DNA of 64,000 bases from Peromyscus leucopus (lineage: Eukaryota > Chordata > Mammalia > Rodentia > Cricetidae), in NCBI RefSeq assembly GCF_004664715.2, contig NC_051086.1, forward strand, positions 70,609,986 through 70,673,985. Reading direction: 5' to 3'. A program made the translations under genes and the position numbers. Positions 1 to 10,801 of the stretch are shown piece after piece. Under the pieces are notes generated by a model. That model was not told the origin of the DNA. It saw only the letters and a program-made list of their open reading frames with translations, and ran no database searches. The first letter of the stretch is position 1. Each line of letters opens with the position of its first letter.

Positions 1-155
1 AGGAATTATCAGCAATAAAGTCTCGATATCAAGCTTTGTGTGCACGCTTTAAGCCACTTTCTGTTGAGCAAAAAGAGAATAAGAGCCGCATTGGTGCTAC
101 TCTGAGCAAGACAATGACCATGATACAGGAACTACAAAAGCACACAGACCTGGAG
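1..155 (+). CDS. SKA2: SKA2, penultimate coding exon (partial at window edge)
   Basis: SKA2 is the small subunit of the SKA complex (with SKA1 and SKA3), which binds microtubules at the outer kinetochore and stabilises attachment in mitosis. Reading from position 3, the exon gives 51 codons starting [18 protein letters not shown] and containing [11 protein letters not shown], which I recognise as the middle and C-terminal half of SKA2. The family protein is about 120 residues and mostly alpha-helical. The exon ends after GAG at 155, followed by a GTAATG donor, and the frame continues in phase 0 into the exon at 3735. Bases 1-2 (AG) could be the end of a Lys codon or the splice acceptor itself, so the true left edge is uncertain. 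Several residues differ from the human protein as I remember it, as expected for a rodent orthologue. No stop or frameshift is seen. Confidence 0.93.
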
Positions 156-3100
156 GTAATGTTTTTAGTTGATAGACTGGACTTGTGAAGTTTTAGTTGT
201 GGATATTGTTTTAAAGATAAAACCCCAGTGTGCTGTGCTATGTCCATGCTCGGCTTCCAGATACTTGGCTGTGATTGAGGTGGTGAGGGGGTGAAGAAAA
301 GATAGACACACAGACAGAAATGCTGGGATCTGGTAGCCTGGACTCTGGAGAAGCACAGTGTGTTTAGTATATAGAGTTGAGCAGGGGCAGGGTAATCGCA
401 CACGGCTGAACAATGAAGTGGGGTTATCACATACAGAATTTATGGTATACAGCTAGATCAAGAAGGCAGGCTTAGCTAATGGGGAGGAGCCAGCTCTACA
501 GGGGAGCAGTTGTCAGGCCATATAGATCTGGGGAGAGGAAGCTATGGTGGACACTTTCTGCACACACTGTCAACATCCACACTCAGATCAGAGGAAGGCT
601 TTGCCATTCCTCCAAGGGTCTGTGGCTCTAGGGTATTCTACATGGCTGGCTCATGTCAACAACACAGATTCACTCAGGACTTCAGTTACCCATGGCTTAC
701 TCTACTTTCTACAGTGGAATGTAAAATTTAGTAGTCATTTTAAACTATTGATAGAAATCAATTTTTTTGATTCCCTAAAACTTAATCGCTTTTCTTTTTA
801 GTAAAAGAAGAGAAAAAAGAAAAATTATGTTGATTTGACTTGGTTAGTGAAAAGGTATACTGTTTTGGGTTTTATAACCATGGCAGAAGAGAAAACTTAA
901 ATTTACTAAACTTATAAAATGAAGCAACTCTCTGTTTTTGGAGATAGGACAGTCTCATTGTGTAGTACTATCTTGGACTCAAACCAATTCTCCTGCCTCA
1001 GCCTCCTGAGTGCTGGATTATAGACATGTGCCCACCATGCTGGGATTCTCCTGGTTCATATAAGAACTGGTAAGTGTTTGATGCAAAGTCAGGCCGAATG
1101 GCAAACATCTAATCCCAGCACTTGGGAGGTGGAGGCAGCAGCAACAACAAAAAAGTCCTCCCCCGACCAAAAAGAGTTACAGGCCCATCTGATCTATATA
1201 GTGAATTCTAAGGCAAGGCAGTGAGACTCTTTCTTAAAGAAAAACTCAACAACAAACTGTTGAAGGCCAGCCTGGGCTACAGAGTAAGATCCTGCCTCAA
1301 CCAAAACAAAACAAGACTAAACAACAACAAAAAAAAAACCCTAGAAAGGACTGGCGATGTACAGTGCTTGCCCACCATGCATGAGGCCTCTGGTTCAGTC
1401 CCTGGAACTGTATAAACCGGGCATGGTGGGCTACATGTATTATCCCAGCACCTGAAGCAGGAGGATTGGAAGTTTGAGGTCATCTTTGTCTACAGAAGGA
1501 GTTTGGGGCCAGTCTGATATACATGAGATCCTGTCTCAAAAAATGGAAGGAGGGGAGTGAGGGGCAAGGAAGCATCATAACTAGTAAGACATCAAATGTT
1601 GATGGTACACCCCTGTAATCTCATCTCTTGAAAAACTGAAGGACTTTCATAATTCCATTCCAATTGGGGCTACATAGCAAGATACTGTCTCAAAAAGCAA
1701 AAAACAAAAAACAAAAAACAAAAACAAAAACAATCAAAAAACACACGTAGATGATTTCTATTTTTGTTATTGGTTTTGTTTGCTTGTTTCAAATGCATGT
1801 AGCTTTCGCTGGTCTGGAATTCAATATATAGATCATAGACCAGATTGATCTTGAATTTAGAGAGATCTGCCTGCCTCTGCCTTCCAAATGCTAGGATTAA
1901 AGGCATCTACCACCATGCCTGGCTCTAGACCTTTCAGTGTATGTGTTGGGGGATCAAACTGTGCCTTGTTCATGCTAGGGAAGCGGGAAGCACCCTACCA
2001 TAGAGCTGTATCCTGCTGGGTTTTTGTTTGTTTTGTTCTGCTTTTTTCTTTTATATTTTATACAAATGCTACTAAATTAAACACGGCCCCAGTAAAAGTC
2101 TTAGTGCCTAGCTCAGTAGCTGATGTTTTTATACCACAACATGTGAGGAGTCTATACACATCAGGTCGTAAGTTCACAATTACAAGGATCTTAAGTAAGA
2201 TGGAGATGATGCTTGAAGGAGAGGATGAAGAAGGTACTACCTATCCATTCATGCCTACTTGTTCCAGGAAAGGAACAAAAAACCCCAAAACAACAGTTAC
2301 ATCAATCTTTAGACTGATTAAGTTGGTCTCAATTCTAGGAAAAAGCCTTTGAGGACTTAATAAATTTATGGCCTGAGAATTCTTCCCTAGTAAGCTTAGG
2401 AATAACAGGGATTTATTGAGAATATGTTTTGCCATATTAATACCATTCCCTTATTTGGAGTAGATTTCTGCACTGTGTGGGTTGCAGAATAAATGTTTAT
2501 AATTTTATACATAAGAACATGTTGGGCCAATGTTGATCTGTCAAACCAGCTGCATAGAAGAGTAGTGGGTTTCTGAGATGTTGGAGAATGAGGCTATCCA
2601 ATAACCACATGTGGCTATATAAATTTAAAAGTGGTTACATAAAATTGAAAATTCAGTTCTCCATTTCCTGTTCAAACTGCAGATACAGATTATTTCCAGC
2701 ATATGGAAAGTTTTATTGGATGGTGCTACCCTGGAGATGCTGATTCTGTAGTTCTGTCATGTTCCAGATTTGGCAGTCTCTAGAGATGACCTATATAATT
2801 AGGCCAACTTGTAACTATTTCAGAGGTTTGAGCTGTAGCTTGTGTTATTTTCCCATATAACCCTTTTCTCGGACAACCTGTTGGTGTTCTGTGAAAATCC
2901 TTTATTGGTTATCTCATTCCTTTTTGTTTCGGCTCTTGCTCCCGCCTGCTTTGAGTGGATAGTTACTTGTTTCCTCCTCATCTTATTACCCATCAGAGTA
3001 CTTGCTTTTCTCCCCCCCCCCCCATTAGGGTTTTTCAGCCCTGGCTGTCCTGGTATTCACTCTGTAGACTAGGCTGTCCTGAAACTTAGAGACTTACCAG

Positions 3101-3734
3101 TCGCTGGGATTAAAGGTGTTTGCCGCTACCACCCAGCTTCTTGTTTTTTAAAATGTTTTTTGAGATGAGGTCTTCAAAATGTAGCACAAACTTATTTCTC
3201 TGGGGAAAATGTCATACTGTTTTGGTCCAAATCTCTTCCAAATATGGTATCCAAACATTAATTTAGTTCTATTAAATGATAGTTCTTAATTTGTCTGACT
3301 TCTTTTTTTTAACAAATTATATATTTATTTGTATTTTATGTGCATTGGTGTTTTGCCTGCATGTGTGTCTGTGTAAGGATGTCAGAGCCCTGGAACTGGA
3401 ACTACAGACAGTTGTGAGCTGCTGTGTGGGGGCTGGGAATTGAACCCAGGTCTTTTGGAGGAGCAGTCAGTGCTCTTAACTGCAGAGTCATCTCTCCAGC
3501 CCAGTTTGTTTGATTTCTTGATCCTGTTTGTATAGTCTAATTGCAAGTTCTTTGAAAGCCCAATCATGGTGTATAAATAGCCAAACAGCTATTGTTTTCC
3601 TTTATCTTTCAGGTTTCATGATTACATATAGTATAAGCTTACAAACACATCTGTGCAACAGAGCAACGGATGTTTAACTCATTTAACAACCTCTGGAGGC
3701 CTTTGAACTAAATATTTTGTCATTTGTTTTCTAG
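156..3734 (+). other. SKA2: Last intron of SKA2
   Basis: This intron runs from the GTAATG donor at 156 to the TTTTCTAG acceptor ending at 3734. It holds degenerate SINEs: mixed B1 and B4 remnants at 935-1735, B1 antisense at 1808-1925 followed by an ID-like remnant, B1 antisense at 3024-3140, and B2/B3 antisense at 3312-3503. A poly-C run lies at about 3012-3023. I see no coding content in it. Confidence 0.85.
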
Positions 3735-3803
3735 CTAACTCCACTGACTGAGGAAGAGAAAGCTGTGACAGAGCAGTTAAAATCTCACATGCCAGACTTA
3801 TAA
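3735..3803 (+). CDS. SKA2: SKA2, terminal coding exon with stop codon
   Basis: Twenty-two codons and TAA follow a TTTTCTAG acceptor. The peptide starts LTPLTEEEKAV and ends LKSHMPDL, which is the conserved C-terminal tail of SKA2. The exon joins in phase 0 to the exon ending at 155, so together they give the last 73 residues. The remaining N-terminal residues must be encoded upstream of the window. No other gene lies between this stop and the TRIM37 CpG island. Confidence 0.95.
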   Translation, partial: LTPLTEEEKAVTEQLKSHMPDL

Positions 3804-4227
3804 AGACATGGAATTTTAAAACGGACTCTAATGGAGAAAAGGGCAATTCCAAAGAGATTCAGCAAGATGTCTTGTTCATGCTTGATGTCATTAATCCATC
3901 AAGGGGTGGGAGGCTGATGAGGAAGATTGAGATTTTCCTTGAGTGTCAGGATCGTGATGCTTTTCATAGGAGAGGAAATTGTTCGAAGGGTAGATATCAT
4001 ATGACTAAAAGCCAAAAAGGATGGAATGGGAAGAAGATTGAAATACTGATGCCCATAGTTGTGGGTTCAGGTAATGAAATCCCTTAATACTATTTTAATC
4101 TGTTTTCTTTTTTATAGTTGGGATAAGTTTAGATGCTTTGGGATTTTGTAAAAGAATATTTATGTACATTTCCATCAGTGTGTGAATGGAGAAAATACTT
4201 GTATATTATAATTATTCAGGTGTTTGT

Positions 4228-4372
4228 TTCCTTTTTTGAGACAAGCTCTCACTATGTAGCTTTGGCTAGCCTTGGGGTTCACTCTGTAGACCAGACTGGC
4301 ATGAATCCTAGAGATGCCTGCTCCTGCCTCCTGAGTACTGGGAGTAAAGGTGTACACTGCCACACTGGGTGC
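4228..4372 (-). repeat. SINE B1, diverged
   Basis: Antisense B1 signature: TTTTTTGAGACAAG, then CTGTAGACCAGACTGG, then CTGGGAGTAAAGGTGT. It lies inside the inferred SKA2 3' UTR. Confidence 0.8.
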
Positions 4373-4390
4373 TGTTTCTTTCTCCCTCTC

Positions 4391-4543
4391 TCTTTTTTTG
4401 AGACAAGGTTTTATGTATCCCAGGCTGGCTTCAGAATTGGTGTTGCCCAGGATAATCTTTTACTTTGCTACTTCCAGAGTGCTAACTAGCGCCTGAGCAT
4501 GCTAGGCTAGCATTGTGCCAACCGAGCTACATCTCCAACCCTG
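4391..4543 (-). repeat. SINE B4-type (B1/ID fusion), diverged
   Basis: A B1-like antisense start (TTTTTGAGACAAGG) continues into an ID-like antisense tail ending ACATCTCCAACCCTG, the layout of B4-class SINEs. Confidence 0.6.
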
Positions 4544-4688
4544 TAATTTCTGTTTTGAAAATGTACATTATAGACGATAGCACATTTTTAGTTGTGTGTC
4601 TATGATGTCCAGTATTTCCCTAATATAATTCATAGACTGTTTTGTGAAAACTCTTCTTGTTTTTTTCCCCTTCCCATTGTTTGCTAAT

Positions 4689-4694
4689 AATAAA
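4689..4694 (+). terminator. SKA2: Candidate SKA2 polyadenylation signal AATAAA
   Basis: This is the only canonical hexamer I found between the SKA2 stop and 4.7 kb. A T- and GT-rich stretch (TGCTGTTTTAG, then TGTTTGTTATC) follows within 20-60 nt, as expected for a downstream element. Confidence 0.55.
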
Positions 4695-4838
4695 TGAACT
4701 TGTTCTCAAATGCTGTTTTAGACTGTCCATCTAGTATTGCAATGTTTGTTATCTATCTTTAAGTTTAATGTTGTAGTTGTTCATTCTATATGAAAGGTAA
4801 AACACTGAAATCACTGACTTATTTGCTACTATCTCTCT

Positions 4839-4858
4839 GTGTGTGTGTGTGTGTGTGT
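4839..4858. repeat. (TG)n microsatellite
   Basis: About ten TG units just downstream of the SKA2 polyadenylation signal. Confidence 0.9.
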
Positions 4859-5204
4859 AAATCAATTTCACTATATTTTTATGGTTCTTGAACTATATAC
4901 TTGGGATGCAGTCTACCACTGAGTTATAGCCCTAAATCTCCTTATGTATTTACTTTTGAAACAGAGTTCCACTTTGTCCAGACTTGCCTAGGGTATCTTG
5001 GTGAGCTGGCTGCCTCGGTTCTTTAATGGTGGGATTACAGGAAGGAGAAACCATCCCAGTCTTTTTTTTTTTTTTTTGAGTCAGAATTTTACTACATAGC
5101 CCTGATAGTCTGAAATGTGTTAGGTAGACCAGGCAGGCCAAGAACTCATAGATCCCCTGCTTCTGCTCTGAGTGCAGGATCAAAGACTGACCCTGTTTTT
5201 TTTT

Positions 5205-5398
5205 TTTAAAGATTTACTTTTATTTTATGTACATGGGAATTTTGCCTGCATGTATATCTGCCTGTTCATGCCTCGTACCCAGGGAGGCCAGAAAAGGGTG
5301 TACATATCGGTGAGCTGCCACGTGGATACTGGGAATTGAACCTGGGTCTTCAGGAAGAACAGCAAGTGCTCTTAACTACTGCGCCATCTATTAAGCCT
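5205..5398 (-). repeat. SINE B2/B3
   Basis: Antisense B2 layout: AAAGATTTA at the A-rich end, then GGGAATTGAACCTGGGTCTT, then AGTGCTCTTAACTAC near the 5' end of the element. Confidence 0.8.
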
Positions 5399-6962
5399 TC
5401 TGTTTTTGTTGCTGGCCTTGAACTCAGAGCTCCTCTTGCCTCCTCCTGAGCAGTGGGATTAAAGGTGTGCACCACCACTGTTCTGGGGCTGTTTGTTTTT
5501 TTTTGAGAGAGGCTCTCACTGTCTAGGCCTTGCTGTCCTGGAACTGGAGATAATCTTACTCAGTCTTCTAAATGCTGGGATTACAGACATGAACTTTCAT
5601 ACCTGCTTTAAAATTTGTTACAAGCATAGAGATCTGCCTGCCCCTGCCTCCTGAGTTCTGGGATTAAAGGCTGTGCGACCACATCCACCCTGACAGACAC
5701 TGTGTTGGGAGCAGGTCCCAGAATATGGTGCGTGATGGCCTGGAACTCAAGATCTTCTTGCCTTAGACACTTGCGAATGTGGCTGCTAGCACCACAGCCA
5801 ATCAGTTTAAAGAATATACTGAGAATACATAGAGAACCATTTTTAGTAGGCTGAAGATCAAGAAGATAACTATGATCAAGTTGGTCATGGGGTTTCAGGT
5901 GAACAAGAATTGGTTTCAAACAAAACCCAGCAAATGTGTATTTTTTTTCCCCCTTTACATTTGTTTTCCAATCCTTAAGACTTTATTGCTTGTTCATTTG
6001 TAATTTTGTTAGTGGCCACTCTTCTGTTAGCTGGAACTGAAACCATTTTAATGCATTTGCATCCACTTATCTAATTTTTACTACTCTAATTTAGAATTAT
6101 TTCTCATCTTCATGCTAATTTTCTATTACTGTAGTGTTTTTCTGTTTTAATTTATGAGTACTTAAGATATTTAGAAATACAGGTATAATGTATATTTTCC
6201 AGAAATAATCTGCAGTCAATTTATTCTTTTCTATATGTATTCACATTGAATTGTTAAAAAACAAAAGGTCAATAATCATACATTGTATAGTAGCTGTATA
6301 TAGTTTTCACATTTAAAATATATTTTTTCATGACATACACCATATATTCAATATTCTTTTAAACGTTTATAACTACTGTGTATAGCTATACCATGATTTT
6401 GCTCAGATTTTTTTTTTTTTTTCCGAGACAGGGTTTCACTATAGCCGTTGCTTGTTCAGTTTCTTACTGTCAATCTCTATAGTTATAATTTACAAAAGCA
6501 ATAGCATTTTGGGAGAAGCATGTGTCTTGTGGAGAAGGGCAGAGCAAAGTCAGCCCCTCAGTGCTGCCCCAGTTTTTTGGTTTTAGGGTATAGCCCTGTC
6601 TGGCTTCATGCAGATTCTCAATCTTCTGCCTCAAGCTCCCAAGTGCTAGCAGACTTCCTAATCCAGTTTCTGACAAGACCTTTTACTTGGCCAACTGCCA
6701 ATTTTTTGCCCAAGTTAACCACAACCTGACTGTACTTGGAATCAAAGACCCCTAATGAGTTGCAGATTTCACTAATGTTTTATTTTTATGAACTATTCTG
6801 ATAACTATTAGTTCCTTAAACATTTTGGGTTGGTAGGCAAATATACCATAATCTGTTTTTAATGTGTTTCGTATAGTGTTGTCATCTAATATACTTAAGG
6901 GCAAGGATTTCTCCATATTTTGAGAATCCCAAGTGCCATACTGTTTCCCACAATCAATTTCT

Positions 6963-7122
6963 TTTTGGTTGGTTTTTGAATTTGAATATGGAGCCCTAGC
7001 TGGCTTGGAACTCACTATGTAGACCAGGCTAGTCTCGAACATCTAGAGCTCTGTTTGTTCTGCCTAGTCATTAAAGGCCACGATTCAAGGATAAAGGCAT
7101 GCACCAACACACCGGGCCCCTA
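6963..7122 (-). repeat. SINE B1, diverged
   Basis: Antisense B1 with CTCACTATGTAGACCAGGCT and GATAAAGGCATGCACCAACA. Confidence 0.75.
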
Positions 7123-7424
7123 CAATTTTTTGAGGTAAAATTTAAACAGCAAAATTAATATTTTTAAAATGTAAACAGACTGTGGTGGCACACCTTTGTA
7201 ATATTCCAGCATGGAGAAGGTGTAGGCAGGAATTCAAGGCCAGCATCTGCTACAAAGCAAGTTTCAGGTTTAGTGCAAGCCACATGAGAACAAAAACAAA
7301 AGGTACAACTGAGGACATGTTAATACAAATAATTGTGCAGCTATCAACCTGCATCTAGTTCCACGACCATAAATGATTTGAAGTGGAAGCATTTTCAACC
7401 CCTGCTTAATTTTCTTAAATTGTG

Positions 7425-7617
7425 TGTGGTCTATAGATTATTTTGGGTTATGGTCACATGCGTGCACGTGATCTCTGGTTTCTGAGGTGGCTGGAAGAAC
7501 GTGTCTGATCTCCTGGAGCTGGAGTTAAAGCCTGTGAGTCCAAAGGTGAGATTAGAAACAATAATCCTCCCCAAGAGCAGCAAGTGCTCTTAACCTCTGG
7601 GCCATCTGTCTAGCCTC
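7425..7617 (-). repeat. SINE B2/B3, diverged
   Basis: Antisense B3-like sequence ending AGTGCTCTTAACCTCTGGGC then CATCTGTCTAGCCT. Confidence 0.65.
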
Positions 7618-8455
7618 TGTAAATCTTGTTTACAGTCATGTGATTTAAAAAATTGTTGCTAACCACTAAAAGTTTCTAGATTATTCTCTAGATTGGAGTT
7701 TATAAATAACTATGTAATGAACTCAAAGGAAATAGTTAGATTTAGGAATTTGACCTACACCTACTGTCTCACACACCCTCAATTTCTCCAACCTAACTCG
7801 TTTCTTCAGGCAGGAAATTAGAGGCGGTAGCCGAGGAAAGCTGAATACAGTCTTTTTATGTTAGTCCCAGGTAGCAGAAACAACTCACGCAGCAAGAAAG
7901 GAGTAGTGGGTGGGACGTGGGTCCAGTCGTCTCACCAAAATGAGAAGCAGACCTGGTAGCTCGCCTGCAATCCTATATATATCCTGTCCAACAGCAGCTC
8001 AAGAGACTTTGTTTCGAAATAAAAATAAGCCTAAACAAAAATCGCCTGCCCATCACAATCGGAGCTTTCGAATAGAGGAAACGAAGTCTAAGAAAAAAAA
8101 AAAACACTTGAAGTTTGCTTTTCCTCTCAAAACAAACACCCTAACCGTGAGTCCGCGGCTCCAGGGTCTCCTCATGTGAGCCACAGACCACTGAGACCCG
8201 CACCGAGGGAGCCTGAGAGCGCAGATAAATCCCCCGGGTCCTTAACGCTTGGGGGCGTGGCTCCCATCTAAGGACCACAAGCACCCGAGGTGGCCGCAGT
8301 CTTCCCGGCGGTAAAAAAAAATCTGGGCGCCCCGGGGCGTCCCGCCGTCGCCAGGCACGCCTCCCCGGCCATCGCCAAGCACGCCTTCCCGGCGCACGGC
8401 CTCCCCAAGTCTCGTGTGCTGCGCGCACCGCGGGAGCCGGGGCCGCCTCTCCGCT

Positions 8456-8482
8456 CCCGCCCCGCCCCGCCCCGCCCCGCCG
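8456..8482. promoter_or_regulatory. Tandem GC boxes (Sp/KLF-type)
   Basis: Five consecutive CCCGC units make overlapping CCCCGCCC sites, the binding consensus of Sp/KLF factors. The pentanucleotide array is also a short tandem repeat that may vary in length. Confidence 0.7.
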
Positions 8483-8484
8483 AC

Positions 8485-8495
8485 TGCGCGTGCGC
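8485..8495. promoter_or_regulatory. NRF1-like palindrome
   Basis: TGCGCGTGCGC closely matches the NRF1 consensus (YGCGCAYGCGCR), directly beside the GC boxes in the core of the island. Confidence 0.5.
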
Positions 8496-8619
8496 GCCGC
8501 GCTGGCCCGGCTGCCGCGCCTCTAGCTGCCCTGGTTACCGTTGGTGTTTGCGAATCCTCCGCAACGCCGGTTTTGCCGCGGCCCGGGCCCGCGGCGGTTC
8601 CACACGCGCGCGCCGCCGT

Positions 8620-8625
8620 CACGTG
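8620..8625. promoter_or_regulatory. E-box CACGTG
   Basis: A perfect CACGTG hexamer in GTCACGTGGG context, a USF/MYC-family type site, about 290 bp upstream of the TRIM37 start codon. Binding is inferred only. Confidence 0.5.
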
Positions 8626-8730
8626 GGCCGAGGCTTCCCAGGCGGACACTGGCCGGTGGCTGAGGCGGGAGGAAGGCGCTGCGGCTACCGCTAGCCCTCC
8701 CTCGCCGCCCCAGAGGCTGGCGCGCGGATA

Positions 8731-8739
8731 AAAATGGCG
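8731..8739 (+). promoter_or_regulatory. YY1-like element AAAATGGCG
   Basis: The sequence matches the AANATGGCG YY1 motif that often lies just downstream of start sites in CpG-island promoters. Its position, 170 bp before the TRIM37 ATG, fits a start site close upstream. Confidence 0.55.
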
Positions 8740-8811
8740 AAATGGGGGGTAGCCGGCGGGGAACCTGACGGGATGGGGCACGGAGGTGGCACTGTTGCGG
8801 GAGCCTGCTGA
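8734..8811 (+). CDS. Possible upstream open reading frame in the TRIM37 5' leader
   Basis: An ATG inside the YY1-like motif has A at -3 and G at +4, a strong Kozak context. It opens 25 codons ending in TGA at 8809-8811, 97 nt before the TRIM37 ATG and out of frame with it (175 nt between the two ATGs). A second in-frame ATG lies at 8773. Whether this is transcribed depends on the start site, which the sequence does not settle. If present in the mRNA it would be expected to damp TRIM37 translation. Confidence 0.25.
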   Translation: MAKWGVAGGEPDGMGHGGGTVAGAC

Positions 8812-8908
8812 GGTGGGCGCACTTGACCTGGCCACCTCGGGCCGGCGGCGGACAGCGCAGACCACGGACTCCGAGGGTCGCCGAGGGCCCCGCCGAGAGC
8901 CGGAGGCA

Positions 8909-8929
8909 ATGGACGAGCAGAGTGTGGAG
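8909..8929 (+). CDS. TRIM37: TRIM37 coding exon 1 (start codon)
   Basis: The first coding exon gives MDEQSVE and ends at a GTGAGG donor. The ATG has G at -3 and G at +4, a good initiation context, and this short N-terminus is the one known for mammalian TRIM37. It lies in the 3' half of the CpG island. The intron after it is 3.4 kb and phase 0. Confidence 0.95.
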
Positions 8930-9485
8930 GTGAGGGGCGTTGCGGAGGGGGGTGGCTGGGCTCCCCTCCATCGCGGAGCCCTTTCTATCCGGGGCGCCAT
9001 GCTCTTGCCTTCCCCGTGGGAGGCAGCCTCTGCTGGTCGCCGAGAGGGAGGCTGGCCGTGTGGTGCTGCTGCCCTCAGGCTGCCAGGTGCTGAAGCTGTT
9101 CCGCAGTCAGGTGCTGAGAGTTTGCAGCGATGCCCTGGCGCCTCTGCTCGGTTTGCAGGCTGAGCCTCTCCAGAGCAAAATTGCAAATTCATCGGAAGGA
9201 CTCGCCCTGCTCTCTCGCCACGACTTGCTCAGAATGATTAAACAGTTTTCACCCTCAGCGGTACATTTTGTAGGATACACACACACCTCTCCAATACTCT
9301 ACTGTCTTAATGGCTGGTTTCCAGCACTGATTGTTATGACTACATGGTTGGGATATTTCTATAAAGGCTAGAAGCATAAAAAATGATTGCCTTTTGGGGA
9401 TACAACTATGCTATGTAGTAATAACTAAAATATGAACCTTTCAGTCACTAAAATACTATATAATTTTGCTTATAAAAAGTAAGGG

Positions 9486-9659
9486 GGTCGGACATTGGTG
9501 GTGCATGGCTTTAATCCCAGCCCTTGGGAAGTAGTAGCAAGCGGATCTCTGTGAGTTCGAGGCCAGCCTGGTCTGCAGACTTGAGTTCCAGGAGAGCCAA
9601 GGACAGCTAAGGCTACACAGAGAAAGCCCTGTCTCAAGAAAAAAAAAAGGGGGGGGGAG
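9486..9659 (+). repeat. SINE B1
   Basis: Sense B1: GCTTTAATCCCAGCCCTTGG, GAGTTCGAGGCCAGCCTGG and CCCTGTCTCAAG followed by A and G runs. Confidence 0.9.
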
Positions 9660-10246
9660 CGTAACCAACTGAACACTGCACTTTAAATTAACCCAATTCA
9701 CCCAATGGTTTTTTTGTTTTTTTTTTTTTTTTTTTTTTTTTTCTTCCCAGAGCCATTACAGTCCACATCTCTCAGGTTCCGGCTTGCAGGCATGATTAGC
9801 ATCATGAGTAATTTTCTACTTGATTGCTTTTGTGAAAGTTGTGTTAAGGTTTTGTAAACTTTTCTTGATTTTAGGAGGGCTTAATTCTTATGGGATGGAG
9901 TAAAAACAAACGTTGTACTGCAAAAACAAACGTAAAAATACAGTAACAATATATTTAGCAGTATTTTTAGTTGTTTTAAAAATTTTAACTTGTCAATTAC
10001 TTTCAAGATAGATTGCTCTGAGACTTGTAGAGAAGAATGATGCTGTGATTTTTTTTTCTGTTTACAACCTTTTAAAAAACTTTTCTGTTTACATTTTTTT
10101 ATTGTTCACTAGATGTCACAGAAATGACACTAAAATTTTTAGTGGATGCAGATTCTCACATAATTAGTTGATTCCATCAGGACAGAAATTGAGATTCTAA
10201 ATTAGTTTCTCTTTGGGCCAGAATACTTTGCCACCAACCTAAAAAT

Positions 10247-10418
10247 TACAAATATTTATTTATTTTGAGTGTGTGTAGATATGCATTCATTGATGTGCTC
10301 ATGTGGCGGTCAGAACAACTTGGAGTCAATTCTCCTGTATTGGGGTACCTGAGATGGAATTCAGATCTTCCGGCTTGGTGGTAGGAGCCTTTGCCTGCCG
10401 AGCCACCTCGATAGCTCC
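10247..10418 (-). repeat. SINE B3-like
   Basis: Antisense tRNA-derived SINE with an AT-rich tail and CCTGCCGAGCCACCTCGATA near its 5' end. Confidence 0.65.
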
Positions 10419-10446
10419 TCGGTATCTTTTTTAAAATTTCCTCTTG

Positions 10447-10626
10447 GGCTGGAGAGATGGCTCAGCGGTTAAGGGTGCTGGCTGCTCTTCCAAAGGTCCT
10501 GAGTTCAATTCCCAGCAACCACATGGTGGCTCACAACCATCCATAATGAGATATGGTGCCCTCTTCTGGCCTGCAGGGATAGATACACTGTATACATAAT
10601 AAATAAATAAAATCTTTAAAAAAAAA
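10447..10626 (+). repeat. SINE B2, near consensus
   Basis: It begins GGGCTGGAGAGATGGCTCAG and ends in an A-rich tail. A 14-bp duplication AAAATTTCCTCTTG flanks it at 10433-10446 and 10627-10640. Confidence 0.92.
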
Positions 10627-10640
10627 AAAATTTCCTCTTG

Positions 10641-10801
10641 TTTGGATGTCATGGTACACACCTTTAATTCCAGCCCTTGGGAGGCAGAGGCAGGCGGATC
10701 TCTGTTTTCTAGGCCAAGATGGTGAGCATAGGGAGTTTTCAGGCCATCCAGAGCTATGTAGTGAGACTCTCTGTCTCTTTAAAAACAAAACAAAACAAAA
10801 C
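10641..10801 (+). repeat. SINE B1
   Basis: Sense B1 with an (AAAAC)n tail. Its target duplication is shared with the neighbouring B2: AAATTCCCTCTTG recurs at 10802-10814. Confidence 0.88.

Larger units (their letters stand above)
3804..4715 (+). other. SKA2: SKA2 3' untranslated region (right edge estimated)
   Basis: The region follows the SKA2 stop codon and continues without a splice donor that I can support, up to a canonical AATAAA at 4689. Its right half contains an antisense B1 (4228-4372) and an antisense B4-type SINE (4391-4543), so the mature mRNA would carry SINE sequence in antisense. A small open frame at 3872-4087 is not convincing as protein. The end is estimated as about 20 nt past the signal. 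Alternative polyadenylation further on cannot be excluded. Confidence 0.6.
4716..8140 (+). other. SKA2-TRIM37 intergenic region
   Basis: About 3.4 kb between the inferred SKA2 3' end and the TRIM37 CpG island. It holds B1 antisense fragments (about 4955-5190, 5409-5490, 5500-5700), B2/B3 antisense (5205-5398), B1 antisense (6963-7122), a diverged B1 (7175-7310) and B2/B3 antisense (7425-7617). The AT-rich stretch 5940-6420 shows nothing I can name. No exon is supported. Confidence 0.7.
8140..9050 (+). promoter_or_regulatory. TRIM37: CpG island and TRIM37 promoter
   Basis: Base composition switches from AT-rich flanks to about 900 bp of very GC- and CpG-rich DNA that contains TRIM37 exon 1. 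Such unmethylated islands are typical of housekeeping promoters. Candidate elements inside are tandem GC boxes (8456-8482), an NRF1-like palindrome (8485-8495), a CACGTG E-box (8620-8625) and a YY1-like AAAATGGCG (8731-8739). There is no clear TATA box, although GGATAAAAA at 8726-8734 is AT-rich. The transcription start probably lies between about 8650 and 8800, which is inference. A long open frame on the minus strand of the island is a composition effect. Confidence 0.85.

Noticed and set aside
3872..4087. A 71-codon + strand frame just after the SKA2 stop
   Set aside because: It lies in the SKA2 3' UTR, has no recognisable domain, and has a length expected by chance.
8242..9192. Longest open frame in the window (316 codons, minus strand) across the CpG island
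   Set aside because: GC-rich islands are poor in stop codons. The frame is low-complexity Ala/Gly/Arg/Pro, overlaps TRIM37 exon 1 and its promoter in antisense, has overlapping equally open frames on both strands, and shows no domain I recognise.
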